From Carya illinoinensis (Eukaryota; Streptophyta; Magnoliopsida; Fagales; Juglandaceae): DNA of 64,000 bases. Location: NCBI RefSeq assembly GCF_018687715.1, contig NC_056765.1, positions 24,852,394-24,916,393 of the forward strand, read 5' to 3'. The notes beneath the pieces were generated by a model that ran no database searches, was not told where the DNA came from, and saw only the letters and a program-made list of their open reading frames with translations. Position 1 is the first letter of the stretch, and every line of letters begins with the position of its first letter. Below, one piece after another: positions 33,116 through 43,696 of this stretch. The translations under genes were made by a program, and so were the position numbers.

Positions 33116-36100
33116 AATGAGAGCCGCAAAAATTTGAAAGGGATGAACATCCTGGGGGTTTAGTCCCAGTTTTCTGATTTGGATTGAGAATAAGAGTAAT
33201 CCATTCCTGAGTAGTGTTGGTGACCACCGAGGAAAGATTTAAAGGCCATCTACTTTGCCTCCACAAGATTCTTGAGATTGGGCACTCTATAAAGAGATGG
33301 AACAAAGTTTCTTCTTGCTCATTGCATAGAGGACAAAGTAGAGTTGGCATGGATGATAAGAATCTCTTCAGAATTCCTCTCGCGGGTAATATATCCCATG
33401 CAATTTTCCACAGAAGGAGCTTATGGCGATCATGAATTTTTAACTTCCAAATCTTCTCAAAAGCAGTATTATCCATATTTGAGGTGCTTACGTGGATATC
33501 ATTGACACTTTTTGCTGCCAGATGATAAGCTGTTTTGACTGAGAATTTCCCGTTGTGGTTTTTGATCCATATGCGGCAATCCTCTCTTAATCTTGTGCTA
33601 GGAAGTAGTATCTTCAAGATTTCTTGTATGCTTTTGTGTCTGAAGAAAAGTTTCAGTTTTGGCAAGTTCCAATAGTGGGATTCTTGGATGATGAAATCTG
33701 AAACTTTGAGAGATGGAGATAAAACCGTTATATGACTTAGTGGATTCGGTCTGAAATTTTCAAGGGATGGTATCCAAGGATCTATCCAAACACTCACTGT
33801 TGTTCCATTGGAGATTTGATAACACATACTTTGTTCCAGCAGTTTACGAGTTTTGAGCAAGTTCTTCCAGAAGATAGAATCCGCTGCCTTTGGGGTTACC
33901 TGCCAGAAAGTGTTTGTCTTTAGATATTTTTTTGTGAGGAGCGAGTGCCATATATTGGTGTTTGCTTGGCTTATTTCCCATCCTGTCTTGGCTAGCAGTG
34001 CCAAGTTCATATTTTCCATCAATCTCAACCCTAAGCCACCTTCCTTTTTCAGCTGACATATCGACTTCCACGATTTTAGATAGAGCTTGTGCTTTTGATC
34101 TTTCTTTGTGCCCCACCAAAAATTTTTGAAACTCGTATTCATTGACTTACACACCGATTGTGGTAAAAGATGAGTCGACATTTGGTATGTGGGAATGGTA
34201 CTAGCCACTATTCGAATAAGCATCGTTCTTCCTGCTTGTGAAAGTAACTTTGATCTCCATCCTTCTAACTTGGAATTTATGTTATCCAATAGCCCCTTGT
34301 AGCTTTCTCTTTCGGATCGTCCGAAGGAGGTTTGGATGCCAAGATATTTCATTTTGAGGTTTGTTTCTCTATATTCCAGTTGCGCAATTATAGCCCTTCT
34401 TACTGCTGGATTTGTGTTGCTTGTGATGTAGATTGATGATTTTTCTTTGTTGATTCGTTGGCCTGACCATTCCTGGTACTTTTCCAGATTTTTACTTATA
34501 TTCCTGGCTTCGGTTTCTTCTGCTATTCCAAAAATGATGAGATCATCTGCGAAAAGAAGATGTGAGATTGATGGACAATTCCTGCCTAATTTGAGCCCTT
34601 TTATGGTTCCCATAGCTTCTGATCTAGCAATTAATCTTGATAGGACTTCAGTGCATAGAGTGAATAGGAACAGTGAGATTGGATCACCTTGTCTGAGTCC
34701 CCTTTCAGCTTGGAAAAAACCACGGGAGGAGCCGTTTATAAGTACCGAGAATGTTGCCGTTGTTATACACTCTCTAACGAGATTGATCCACTTGTTGCTG
34801 TATCCCAATGCTTTCATAACTGCAAACAAGAAATCCCATTCTATAAAGTCGAAAGCTTTCTTCATGTCTAGTTTGATTGCCATTTGACCCTTCTTTCCCT
34901 TCAGTTTTTTGAGGTGATGAAATAGCTCATGAGCAATGATTGAATTTTCCTTTATATTACGACCTGGAATGAAAGCCGTTTGAAAAGGAGAGATGATGTT
35001 TGGGAGCGTTTTCTTCAATTGGTTAGCCAGAATCTTTGTGATGATCTTGTATATAACATTAGTCAAGCTGATTGGCCGGAAGTTTTTTGGTGAGCTCGGA
35101 TTGGGCACTTTCGGAATCAATGCTATATTTGTGTGGTTGATTTGTCTCAATAGCTTTCCACTTCTGAAGAAATTTTGTACTGCATCAAGAACTTCCTTCT
35201 TTACTATATTCCAGTAGTGCTTGTAAAAGAGAGCCGTCATACCATCTGGGCCTGGAGCTTTGTGGTTTGGGATTTGCTTTAGTGCCTCATAGATCTCCGC
35301 TTCTTCTGGCACTTTAGTTAGACAATCATTTTCCTGTTCCGATATTTGCCTTTGAAAAAGATTTTCTAGCTCACTTGGAATTTCGGGCTTCGTTGAAGTG
35401 TAGATAGACCTGAAATGTTCTATGAAAATTAATTCAATTTCATCTTGATTCATAGTCCAATTACCTGGGCCAATCTTGATAGAGTCGATTCCATTGCTTC
35501 TTCTTCGGATTGTTGTTGAGAGATGATAGAATTTTGTGTTAAGGTCCGATGTTGTCAGCCAATTGATTCTTGACTTCTGGCGCCACAATGTTTCTTCATG
35601 TCGCAATTGATCTTGAAGTTGGATATTCAATTGGTTCTCTTTCTGAAGGCTTCTGGGATTTGGTGGCGAGCTTTGAAGATAAGTAATTTCTGCTTCTAAT
35701 TGCTTGATGTTTTCTTGAATTCTCCCAAAATGTACCTTGTTCCATAATTTGAGAGCTTCTTTTGTGGCTTTAATTTTTCTGCATAGAATGTATGATGGAT
35801 TGCCATGAAATTGTTTTCCCCACGCTTCTTGGATGATTGTGCCACTGATTGGTTCTTTAGTCCAAAATTCTTCAAATTTGAAAGATGAGGCTCTTTTTTG
35901 TACTCTTACTGTATTCAATAAAAGGGGGTGATGGTCTGATGCCCGTGAGACGAGATGTTGGACTGTAGCGTCAGGAAAAAGTAACCTCCATTTAGTGTTC
36001 ACTATTCCTCTGTCTAGCCTTTCTCTGATGAGAGATTTTCCTTGTCGATTGTTCGTCCAAGTGAAATGTGAACCCGAGAACCCCATGTCTACTAGACCAT

Positions 36101-36605
36101 GTTTATTCATCATATTTTTCAGTCCCCCGATTGAGCTTGAATTTACAGGCCACCCCCCAAATTTTTCTGATTGATTAACAAGATCATTAAAATCCCCAAT
36201 GCAAAGCCAAGCACCTGAGTGAGAATTATGAATTGTGTCCAAAGAGTTCCAAAATTGTGCTTTTTGTTGCCATTGTGCCGGAGCATAGACATAAGTTGCC
36301 AACCAAGGATAGTGGAAAGGATTAGAATAAACCAAAATAAAGATAGCATTAGTATTCACATGCACCGGTTCAATATCTACACCCGGTCTCCACATCAACA
36401 AAAGTCCTCCATTTTTCCCCGAGGAGGGGTAGTTAACAAAATTTTGGAAATCTAAGCTAGTAACTATACTATGGGTGCGAATATCTGGCACCATGGTTTC
36501 CGACAAAAAAATAATATCCGGGTTATATTTCCTAATATTGGCTCTTATACTTCTGATTGCCTTGGGACGAGCCAATCCTCGACAATTCCATACTAGTGTC
36601 TTCAT
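33087..36605 (-). CDS. LINE ORF2: endonuclease-reverse transcriptase
   Basis: 1172 codons, uninterrupted. The apurinic-type endonuclease fills residues 1-230, with N7 (WNCRG), E36 (LSETM), GDFND (137-141) and SDHH (223-226). RT spans about 440-700, with 'KAPGPDG', 'IKLDMKKAFDFIEW', 'RGLRQGDPIS' and the catalytic FADDL (685-689). A zf-RVT domain lies near the C-terminus ('FEKIWKLKIHDRHKLLLWKIAWDILP' ... 'CPLCNEQEETLFHLFIECP'). It nicks target DNA and copies the LINE RNA there. The start ATG overlaps the ORF1 stop (ATGA, 36605-36602). The last ~20 residues are out-of-frame because of the indel noted for the RNase H part. Confidence 0.95.
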   Translation of the reverse strand: MKTLVWNCRGLARPKAIRSIRANIRKYNPDIIFLSETMVPDIRTHSIVTSLDFQNFVNYPSSGKNGGLLLMWRPGVDIEPVHVNTNAIFILVYSNPFHYPWLATYVYAPAQWQQKAQFWNSLDTIHNSHSGAWLCIGDFNDLVNQSEKFGGWPVNSSSIGGLKNMMNKHGLVDMGFSGSHFTWTNNRQGKSLIRERLDRGIVNTKWRLLFPDATVQHLVSRASDHHPLLLNTVRVQKRASSFKFEEFWTKEPISGTIIQEAWGKQFHGNPSYILCRKIKATKEALKLWNKVHFGRIQENIKQLEAEITYLQSSPPNPRSLQKENQLNIQLQDQLRHEETLWRQKSRINWLTTSDLNTKFYHLSTTIRRRSNGIDSIKIGPGNWTMNQDEIELIFIEHFRSIYTSTKPEIPSELENLFQRQISEQENDCLTKVPEEAEIYEALKQIPNHKAPGPDGMTALFYKHYWNIVKKEVLDAVQNFFRSGKLLRQINHTNIALIPKVPNPSSPKNFRPISLTNVIYKIITKILANQLKKTLPNIISPFQTAFIPGRNIKENSIIAHELFHHLKKLKGKKGQMAIKLDMKKAFDFIEWDFLFAVMKALGYSNKWINLVRECITTATFSVLINGSSRGFFQAERGLRQGDPISLFLFTLCTEVLSRLIARSEAMGTIKGLKLGRNCPSISHLLFADDLIIFGIAEETEARNISKNLEKYQEWSGQRINKEKSSIYITSNTNPAVRRAIIAQLEYRETNLKMKYLGIQTSFGRSERESYKGLLDNINSKLEGWRSKLLSQAGRTMLIRIVASTIPTYQMSTHLLPQSVCKSMNTSFKNFWWGTKKDQKHKLYLKSWKSICQLKKEGGLGLRLMENMNLALLAKTGWEISQANTNIWHSLLTKKYLKTNTFWQVTPKAADSIFWKNLLKTRKLLEQSMCYQISNGTTVSVWIDPWIPSLENFRPNPLSHITVLSPSLKVSDFIIQESHYWNLPKLKLFFRHKSIQEILKILLPSTRLREDCRIWIKNHNGKFSVKTAYHLAAKSVNDIHVSTSNMDNTAFEKIWKLKIHDRHKLLLWKIAWDILPARGILKRFLSSMPTLLCPLCNEQEETLFHLFIECPISRILWRQSRWPLNLSSVVTNTTQEWITLILNPNQKTGTKPPGCSSLSNFCGSHYGFHMANEK

Positions 36606-38782
36606 GGGTCTAGAGGGGGTCCCGAAGCCCCCGCCTTGTCACCAGATAATTTTTTTGCAGCCATCGCCAACTTTGAAGAAGCACGGGTGTATGGCTTATT
36701 TTTGATGTAGTCCTTTTTCTTTTTGAGTTTCCCCCCCACAAATTTCTCTTGCATTGACATGAGCATTTGAGCTAATTCATTATCTTCCATACTGATGTCT
36801 GTTCCTTCAGTCTGTTCCTTGTTGTGATCTTCAGTGATTTTTGGCACTTTGCTTTGGGTAATTTGTTCCTCTTCATTAGCCGAGGATTTATTTCTTTTCA
36901 GAGAGCTTGGAGATGGCTTTTCCTGATGCTTGTCCGGTGGCTTCTCATGGTGGATATTGGTAGTGGGCCATTCAATTATGTTAGGAAAAGAAAGGGGATT
37001 GACTTGAGAAAAGGAGAGCACCTCTTTTTTATTTTCCGTGGTAGCAGTTTGGTCCTTCGGCACATGAGGATATTGGTCCATCTGGGATTTCATGAGGGGC
37101 TGAGGGCGAAATGGGCCAGCTGAAGATGGTTCACTTTCATGGGCCGAGCCTTGCATTAAGAAGGGCCAAGCCCGATGTGAGCTATGAGCTTTAAAGGATA
37201 GAGCCGAAGCGTGCAGCTTCTTCCATGTTTCTGCCCACCCGTCCGAATTCAACGTTGATGGATAGGTGAAGCTTTGCAGAGCCGATTCCATCAAATTACT
37301 ATAAAGGAGTTGTTGTTCTGTCAGTGGAGTGTGGACTTGATTCAATGGGTTGATTGATGTGCAGCTCTCTGTTGAGGAAGAAATTACTCCTTGAGTAATG
37401 GTAGACCGGATGGTTGGTGGAGGGACTTTATGATCTACTGTAGTCTTGGTCGGAATAGAGAAAGGCGAGCTCATGGAGGAGCCGCTTGCCGGCTTTCGGA
37501 GATAAGAGCCGTCGCAACTGATGGAGCCACCGAGATGGTCCATGGGGTCCGATTTATTCATCCAGGTAAAACTTTCCTTTTGCTGAACTATATCAACACG
37601 ATTTCCTTTGCAAGGGTTTGGCTCTATTTCTTGCATTTTTGTATTAGATCCCAATGGTAATGGCACGCTGCTAGTTAATAGCTCTCTTGGGGATGAAACC
37701 CTAGTAGGAATTCGAAAGGGCCTTGATTTAAGTTCTGTCTGTGAGAGTTCCTCTGTTATGATCGGAGACTTACCAGAGACATCCACCATAATCCCTTTTC
37801 CTTTATCAGCTTTCTTCGGCAACATACTTTGGATCGAATTGGTAGTTGAAACCGAGACTTTCCCTTTGAATGAGAGGTCTGTATTGAGATATTCCACTGA
37901 TCCCTGGTATATAACAGAGGAAGGAAATTCCTTTAAATTTTTTATCTCGACAATTGCACTGGATCGTGAACCTTCAATGTAAATTCTGTTTTCAGGCAGA
38001 GCTTCTGCTAGGATCGATGATGAAGAAAGGCCTGTTCCTTGGTTCGGTGGGGTAATACTTCCTGGGTTTAGATACTCGGCCCTAAGCCATGGACCGTAGT
38101 GGAGAGGATCAGGAATGACTTTTAAGAACTGGCAAAAGATCTGGGAATGTCCCAATCTACCACATGCATAGCAAAAGTCATTGAGCCGTTCGTACTTGAA
38201 AGAGACCCAAGTGTCAATATGATAGTCCCTCTGAGACCAAAAACCTTGTATTAAGGGTTTGTTTGTGTCAATCTCCACCTTAATTCTAACAAACTTTTTG
38301 CATGTAATGCCAAAAGAGGGATCGACATCTATGTCCAAAAGGGTTCCCAGTGCTTCTCCAATCTTTTGAGCATTTTTAATAGTGATATAGTCTAGAGGAA
38401 GTCCATGAACTTGTACGTAAAAAGCTGCTGTATTAAGACTTATCTCCTGCCAGGTTGAGCCCGCTGGCCATTCTTTGAGGATCAGCAGATGACCCTTAAA
38501 GTTCCATGGGGCTTGATTCAGAATTCTTTGCTTGTCTCTAGCTGATTGGAACGTGGAAAGAAACTTGTTAACCTCCAAATCTTCAATGTAGAATTTCTTG
38601 AGAAAACTCCAAGCAGCTTTGAAAGTTGCATGAAGTGAAGTTTTGTTTAAAGGCCTTGTTGCTACAATTCTTCCTATTAACGCTAGCTCTGATGTTTCTT
38701 TTGCAGCATTTTCATCCGGGAGAAGGTGGAGATCTCCCCAAGATAGTGATTCAGTTTGCTGAATGAGAGAATCCATATCCAT
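36602..38782 (-). CDS. LINE ORF1: nucleic-acid-binding protein (DUF4283, CCHC)
   Basis: 726 codons, intact. Residues ~30-180 look like the DUF4283 domain of plant LINE/retroelement proteins ('LALIGRIVATRPLNKTSLHATFKAAWSF', 'ILNQAPWNFKGHLLILKEW'). A zinc knuckle follows with CYACGRLGHSQIFC (about 208-221, CX2CX4HX4C). The rest is long, polar and low in conservation, with basic 'KKKKDYIKNK' near the end. ORF1 proteins bind LINE RNA and form the ribonucleoprotein. The start gives the longest frame and lies about 158 bp from the element's 5' end. The stop overlaps the ORF2 start. Confidence 0.93.
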   Translation of the reverse strand: MDMDSLIQQTESLSWGDLHLLPDENAAKETSELALIGRIVATRPLNKTSLHATFKAAWSFLKKFYIEDLEVNKFLSTFQSARDKQRILNQAPWNFKGHLLILKEWPAGSTWQEISLNTAAFYVQVHGLPLDYITIKNAQKIGEALGTLLDIDVDPSFGITCKKFVRIKVEIDTNKPLIQGFWSQRDYHIDTWVSFKYERLNDFCYACGRLGHSQIFCQFLKVIPDPLHYGPWLRAEYLNPGSITPPNQGTGLSSSSILAEALPENRIYIEGSRSSAIVEIKNLKEFPSSVIYQGSVEYLNTDLSFKGKVSVSTTNSIQSMLPKKADKGKGIMVDVSGKSPIITEELSQTELKSRPFRIPTRVSSPRELLTSSVPLPLGSNTKMQEIEPNPCKGNRVDIVQQKESFTWMNKSDPMDHLGGSISCDGSYLRKPASGSSMSSPFSIPTKTTVDHKVPPPTIRSTITQGVISSSTESCTSINPLNQVHTPLTEQQLLYSNLMESALQSFTYPSTLNSDGWAETWKKLHASALSFKAHSSHRAWPFLMQGSAHESEPSSAGPFRPQPLMKSQMDQYPHVPKDQTATTENKKEVLSFSQVNPLSFPNIIEWPTTNIHHEKPPDKHQEKPSPSSLKRNKSSANEEEQITQSKVPKITEDHNKEQTEGTDISMEDNELAQMLMSMQEKFVGGKLKKKKDYIKNKPYTRASSKLAMAAKKLSGDKAGASGPPLDP

Positions 38783-38956
38783 GTCTCAGACCGTAAGAAA
38801 GAAAATGGCAGATTTCAATCGATCACCAGTGGAAGATGGGCAAGCGATCTCCAAAGCAAGACTCTCACCTGTTCTGTTTTTTGAGAGCAGAGAGAGCAGA
38901 TAAATTACTTTCATATAAGAATTCTACCAGTGCGTTTGAATTTTGATATGTTTTGC

Positions 38957-39251
38957 TTTTCCGTTGCTTTCTTCTCTTTTTCTTATGTTCTTTAAATGAG
39001 ATTGGCGTCCACATAGAGTTATATTTTATTTTATTTTTTTTGGTACCTTTTTTTTAATTACACATAGAATTTCTCAACAACTACACAAGCTTTTTTGAGT
39101 GTATTTACCAAAGATGGGCACATTTTGATGTGTATGTCCCTCTATAATGTGTATTTATCAAAGATGGGCACATTTGAGTGCCCTCTTTTAATGTGTATGT
39201 CCGTCTTTTATCGTAAAACTTTTTTATTGTAAAGCTTGTCCTCATTATACT
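38957..39251. other. Intergenic DNA with a small tandem repeat
   Basis: No gene. 'a(c/t)caaagatgggcacattt' and 'aatgtgtatgtcc(c/g)tct' occur twice each (39106-39205), an imperfect ~55-bp duplication. Confidence 0.6.
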
Positions 39252-39740
39252 CGTATATTGTAAATAACCAAGCTTTACACTCATATATTGTAAATACACT
39301 TACTTCCTTAACAGTAAGAAAAAATAAATAATAAAATAAAATGGGGGCTACTAGAGCCACCGCTGGGGCTCCTACTAGTCTAAAAAAAAAAACATCATTT
39401 TTTAATACTTTTAAATATTTAAAAAAATAAAAAATTCATAATAATATTAAACAATTTTTTCTTAATCACTAAGAAAAAAAAAAACAAGGAACGGTAGCTC
39501 CCAGCGGGATCCCTAGTATTATTCAAATAAAATATATTATTAGACACATTTGATTGACACATTTGGGAGTTATACTAGCATTTTTCTCATATGTTGTAAA
39601 TAACCAAGCTTTACACTCATATATTGTAAATACACTCGCTTCCTTAATCATTAAGAAAAAAATAAAAAAATAAAATAAAATATATTATTGGACACATTGA
39701 ATGGACACATTTGGAAGTCATATTAGCATTTTTCTCGTAA
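39252..39740. repeat. Two-copy tandem repeat, first copy carrying a MITE
   Basis: 'gtaaataaccaagctttacactcatatattgtaaatacact' starts at about 39259 and again at 39595, each followed by 'cttcctta..(a/c)a(t/g)taagaaaaaa' and 'tattatt(a/g)gacacatt...gacacatttgg(g/a)ag'. Period 336 bp in copy 1 but about 150 bp in copy 2, because copy 1 contains the 182-bp MITE. Confidence 0.8.
39343..39524. mobile_element. MITE, 182 bp, 9-bp TSD AAATAAAAT
   Basis: GC-rich ends in inverted orientation share 'ACTAG..' and 'CCGCTGGG..CT' (left 'GGGGCTACTAGAGCCACCGC', right 'GCTCCCAGCGGGATCCCTAG'), around an AT-rich core. AAATAAAAT precedes (39334-39342) and follows (39525-39533). The neighbouring repeat copy at 39588-39740 lacks the insert, giving a natural empty site. 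The TSD is low-complexity, so its length is less certain than the insertion itself. Confidence 0.75.
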
Positions 39741-40400
39741 TAATAATGGACTCCATGCACAAGACATCAAGTAGACTCAAATAAGAATACTATTATTTTA
39801 AAATTTCTACACCATACACTATTTATATAATATAATTTTACTTTAAAAATAAATTTTAAATTTTAAATTTTAAAAATTAGATTTTTTTTCATTTAAATAA
39901 TGTGAATGATATACACTACGTACTAATGGGAATAGAATAGCCCCCAAAAAAGTGCATTGAGAAATTTTATTTGCAATCCTCTAGTAAGGATTGCATGTAC
40001 AGACTCTTTATTAAATGAAAAAAAATATTATTTTAAGATGGATATTTTTATAATTTTAAAAATTTTTTAAGATAAAATTATTTAGACCTATATTATAGTC
40101 TCTATTTGAAAGCTATACCTAAATTGCTCAAAGGGCATTAGAAGCTATAAATATATATATAACTATACACTAAGCATTTTCTAATGTAGAGCATTCACAT
40201 TGGTTTTATCAAAATCATCTTTAAAATTTGATAAAAAGTACAAGTTTTTCATAAATTTAAAATCTTCCTATCTATAATCCCACATTGGATTAGCCATTCG
40301 ATTCATTAAAATAATAATATAATATTATTTTTTTAATAATAATATTTTTTTTTCATATTTTGCAATTAAACTAATTATATGTACATTAATAATTTAACAA

Positions 40401-40431
<31 letters not shown>

Positions 40432-41883
40432 ATTTAAGGAACCAACAAACACATATATCCTGTTTCTATATATTTTTACTTTTTATTAACTTATATGGAT
40501 ATATATATATTTATTTTAATTGAGCTCGTTGCTCTAGTACGTATAATATGTAATAAATGTAGTAAAACATTTGATGAATTAAAATGCAGTAAAGCAGTTG
40601 ATGAATTAAAATATAGTAAAATATTCAGATGATGAATTTACAGTAACTTTTCATATTTGAAGGAAAGTAGGCAAACACTCAAAACTTTCTATTATTTAGT
40701 TTTGACTAATTCAATACAACTCTTTTTTACTCATATTTATTATTTTATGCATTTAACTTAAATATGAAGGCAATACCAACGCTCTAACGTTAACGCCTGA
40801 CCAAATCAAAGTCAAGATACTGAGTGAGCTAGCAGCCTGCACCTGAAAGTGTACGCTTTTTCTTTTCAATTATGGTTTTAACTCGTCATCTGGAGCACGT
40901 ACCAACCAAAGCCTATCCGCCTGCTTTATCAAAACCATTATCCAGCTCTCCCACTTGCGACTCACCGTCCATAAAGACCCCTTGTAGGACACTTGCCGCC
41001 ATGGAAGTACTTTTTCTTTTTTTCTTTTTTTTTCTTTTTATTTTTTTTTTTAATAAAAAATAGACTTCTATTCATTTATTAAAGAATAAACTTATACATA
41101 TGACTAAAAAATTCAAGTAACAAGTTCTGATTACAAGAGTAGTTGTAGGCTCCCTTGCACATAAAATTTTTCATGCCAGACATTGTCTAAAATTAATAGA
41201 CTCTCCAGTGACAATACTATTTTAAGATGAGAGATTTTATAATAACAGACGTATTAATCTCGATTTATCTTAAAAAAAATACATACTAATCCCCACCCTC
41301 TAAAGAAGACGAGGAACTCAAAAACTCCTCCTCCAATGAAGAAGTGGGACTCAACCTAACCTGCTATGGACAATAAAGTCGCATTCTGGCCCTAATAAAG
41401 ACAATCATTCTGGCCTTAAGAAGAAGAAGAAGAAGAAGAATCATTCTGACCCTCCACCGACCTTCTGCCCACTTGTCCCGCCATGGACGCACTTGGTCCC
41501 CCAACTCTGCGACCTTTTTATGTCCTTTTTTTTTTTTTTTTGAAAGTTGACAACTTGGCATTTTGGGGCGGCACCAAGAATATCTTTTGGAGGTTAAACT
41601 ATTAAATAACTATTAAATAATATTATTTCTCATTAAATATATATATATATATATATAAAGAGGTTGTAAAATGGTTTATCCTTCGAATAATGATGCATTT
41701 ATCATTATTTTACCTTTTTTTTAATTTTTTTTACTTAATGATTAAGTAAGTGATTATTATTAAAATTATATATTTTTTAAATTTTTTCTTAATAATTAAA
41801 GATGTTAAAAAAATATTTAAAAAAATGATAAAAAAATAAATACATTATAAATAATAAAATAATAATAAAAAAGTGATAAGTGT
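39741..41883. other. AT-rich intergenic DNA
   Basis: No supported gene. It holds (AC)n(AT)n at 40402-40431, (TA)n at 41637-41658, and a 'gagcattcacattggttttatc' stretch (about 40191) resembling the ends of small plant MITEs but without a matched partner. Short GC-richer pieces at 40900-41010 and 41440-41520 give no convincing protein. Confidence 0.5.
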
Positions 41884-41891
41884 ATAATTAC

Positions 41892-42562
41892 TAGGGATGT
41901 CAAATCGTGTTAATAGGTCGTGTTCGTGTCGTGTCAAATCGTGTTAACGGGTCATATAGGTCAATCCTAACCCGACCCGTTAAGCTTATCGTGTCAAAAT
42001 ATCAAACCCTAACACAACCCATTAACATAACGGATCGTGTCGTGTCAACCCGTTTTGACCCATTAATAAATATTATGAAATATGTTTTTTTTATAAGTAA
42101 ATAAATAAATTAAGAAAATATTACGAAATAGGTTAATACGACACAATACAACTCATTTTAAACTATTTATGTAAATGGGTTGAATAGGCTCGAAATTAAC
42201 CTTTTTAACCTAATTAAATTTAGCATAATTTTATATAAATATTAAAATTACAATATATATAAAAATTATAAAACTAATTATAAGTCCAAAACTACAATCC
42301 AAATAATAAAAATATCGAAATTGAAATTTTAACAATTTTATTTTTAAATATAAGAGTATAATTGTAATTTTAACTTTCTTAACATGTCATAACGGGTTAT
42401 AATGGGTCAAAACGGGTTAACCCATTATCAACCTATTAAGCAATCATGTCTTAACGGGTCAACTCGTTTTGACCCGAACCCATTAAAGCTAAATCCTAAC
42501 CCGTTATTATCGTGTCGTGTTCGTGTTAAATTAACGGATCGTGTGACATATTACCACCCCTA
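41892..42562. mobile_element. hAT-type non-autonomous element, 671 bp (TSD ATAATTAC)
   Basis: Ends are inverted: left TAGGGATGTCAAATCGTG, right reversed TAGGGGTGGTAATATGTC. Exact 8-bp duplications ATAATTAC are at 41884-41891 and 42563-42570. The interior is a long imperfect palindrome rich in 'CGTGTCGTGT', 'AACGGGT(C/T)' and 'TTTTGACCC' repeats. No coding capacity. The 8-bp TSD and TAGGG ends fit hAT elements. Confidence 0.92.
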
Positions 42563-42570
42563 ATAATTAC

Positions 42571-43695
42571 CTTGTCGTTCTCGAAGGTGTACGTCATTTT
42601 TTACCTATTACAGCAGCATTATTCTTCACCCAACTTAAAGTCTTAAAATAGACGTCATTTTTTGCTCAAACAAAACATGTGGCCCAATTATAGATTAACA
42701 CGTGTTGATTTCAATTTTTTCTTAAAAATATTTAATTAAAACTTTTATTATAAAATCAATTTTTAAAAATATAAAATTCGTTTTTCACTCTAATATATAT
42801 TTATTACTTCTTAAGAAAAAATTAATTAAATTATTCTTAAAAAAATAAAGTGACATGTGGCAGTTTATGATTGGTACTTATTTTTTACCTAAAAAACTAG
42901 GACTGTCGGGTGTTATTAATTATAGCGAATTTTTTTGTAGTAGTAGTGTGAATAATTTTAAAAATTATTAAACTTTATATACCAAGAGTATATTACCACA
43001 GTGAATCAAAATTATAATATATGAAAATCATATAATTAGAGCCATGATTTTCAATGCTACCAAACAATGAAAATTCTTTTCCACTTAATTTTCCTAGTGC
43101 CAACCAAACATAGAAAAATAGCTATTCTTCTAGAAAATATTTTCGTCTAGATCTGAATCTATTTTCTGATTTTCCTCATTTTATGTCTAAACAACTTTTA
43201 TTCCCATTAACTCTCTCTCTCTATATATATATATACACACACATTGCAATATTGCGGCGAAATACGTACTAGTCGCCGGAACTAATTTTAGACTCAAAAA
43301 GCCTTATTTTTTGTAGTGATCATTCATTAATAGCACAGAAGCAAACAGAAAAATTAAATTAAAATTTAAAAAAAAAAATGTTATGGATATTAAGGAAAAA
43401 TAAAATCTTATAGAACCCAAATTGCTGATGACATTAATGTGCAAAATATTATACCATAAAACACTTCATTTACAACTTTGTTATAAAATCAAAAATAAAA
43501 AATCTTACAACTTAATTTATATATATAGCAATCATTTTAGAAACATGAGCAAAAGAATTTGGAATGAAATTAATTGAAACAATGATACATGTTGCCCTTT
43601 GTTTCTCGGTGGGTGGCTAACTTATCTTCTTTTCACTGTGTGCGTGTACGTTCTGTATCAAGATCAACTGTAGTAACTGTAAAAACGATGGTTCC
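42571..43695. other. AT-rich intergenic DNA downstream of the F-box gene
   Basis: No gene or clear element. A (CT)n(TA)n(CA)n microsatellite is at 43211-43243. The right part (43560-43696) should contain the 3' UTR of the F-box gene. Confidence 0.5.
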
Positions 43696-43696
43696 C

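Larger units (their letters stand above)
32441..38940 (-). mobile_element. Near-intact L1-type LINE retrotransposon (16-bp TSD)
   Basis: A 6.5-kb element on the - strand with ORF1, ORF2 (endonuclease, RT, zinc-binding domain) and an RNase H domain, ending in a 12-nt poly(A) (poly(T) at 32441-32452 on the + strand). Flanks TTTTGATATGTTTTGC at 32425-32440 and 38941-38956 match exactly, the hallmark of target-primed reverse transcription. The 5' UTR is short (about 158 bp, 38783-38940). It is probably young and close to full length; the only clear lesion is one frameshift before the RNase H domain. Confidence 0.95.
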
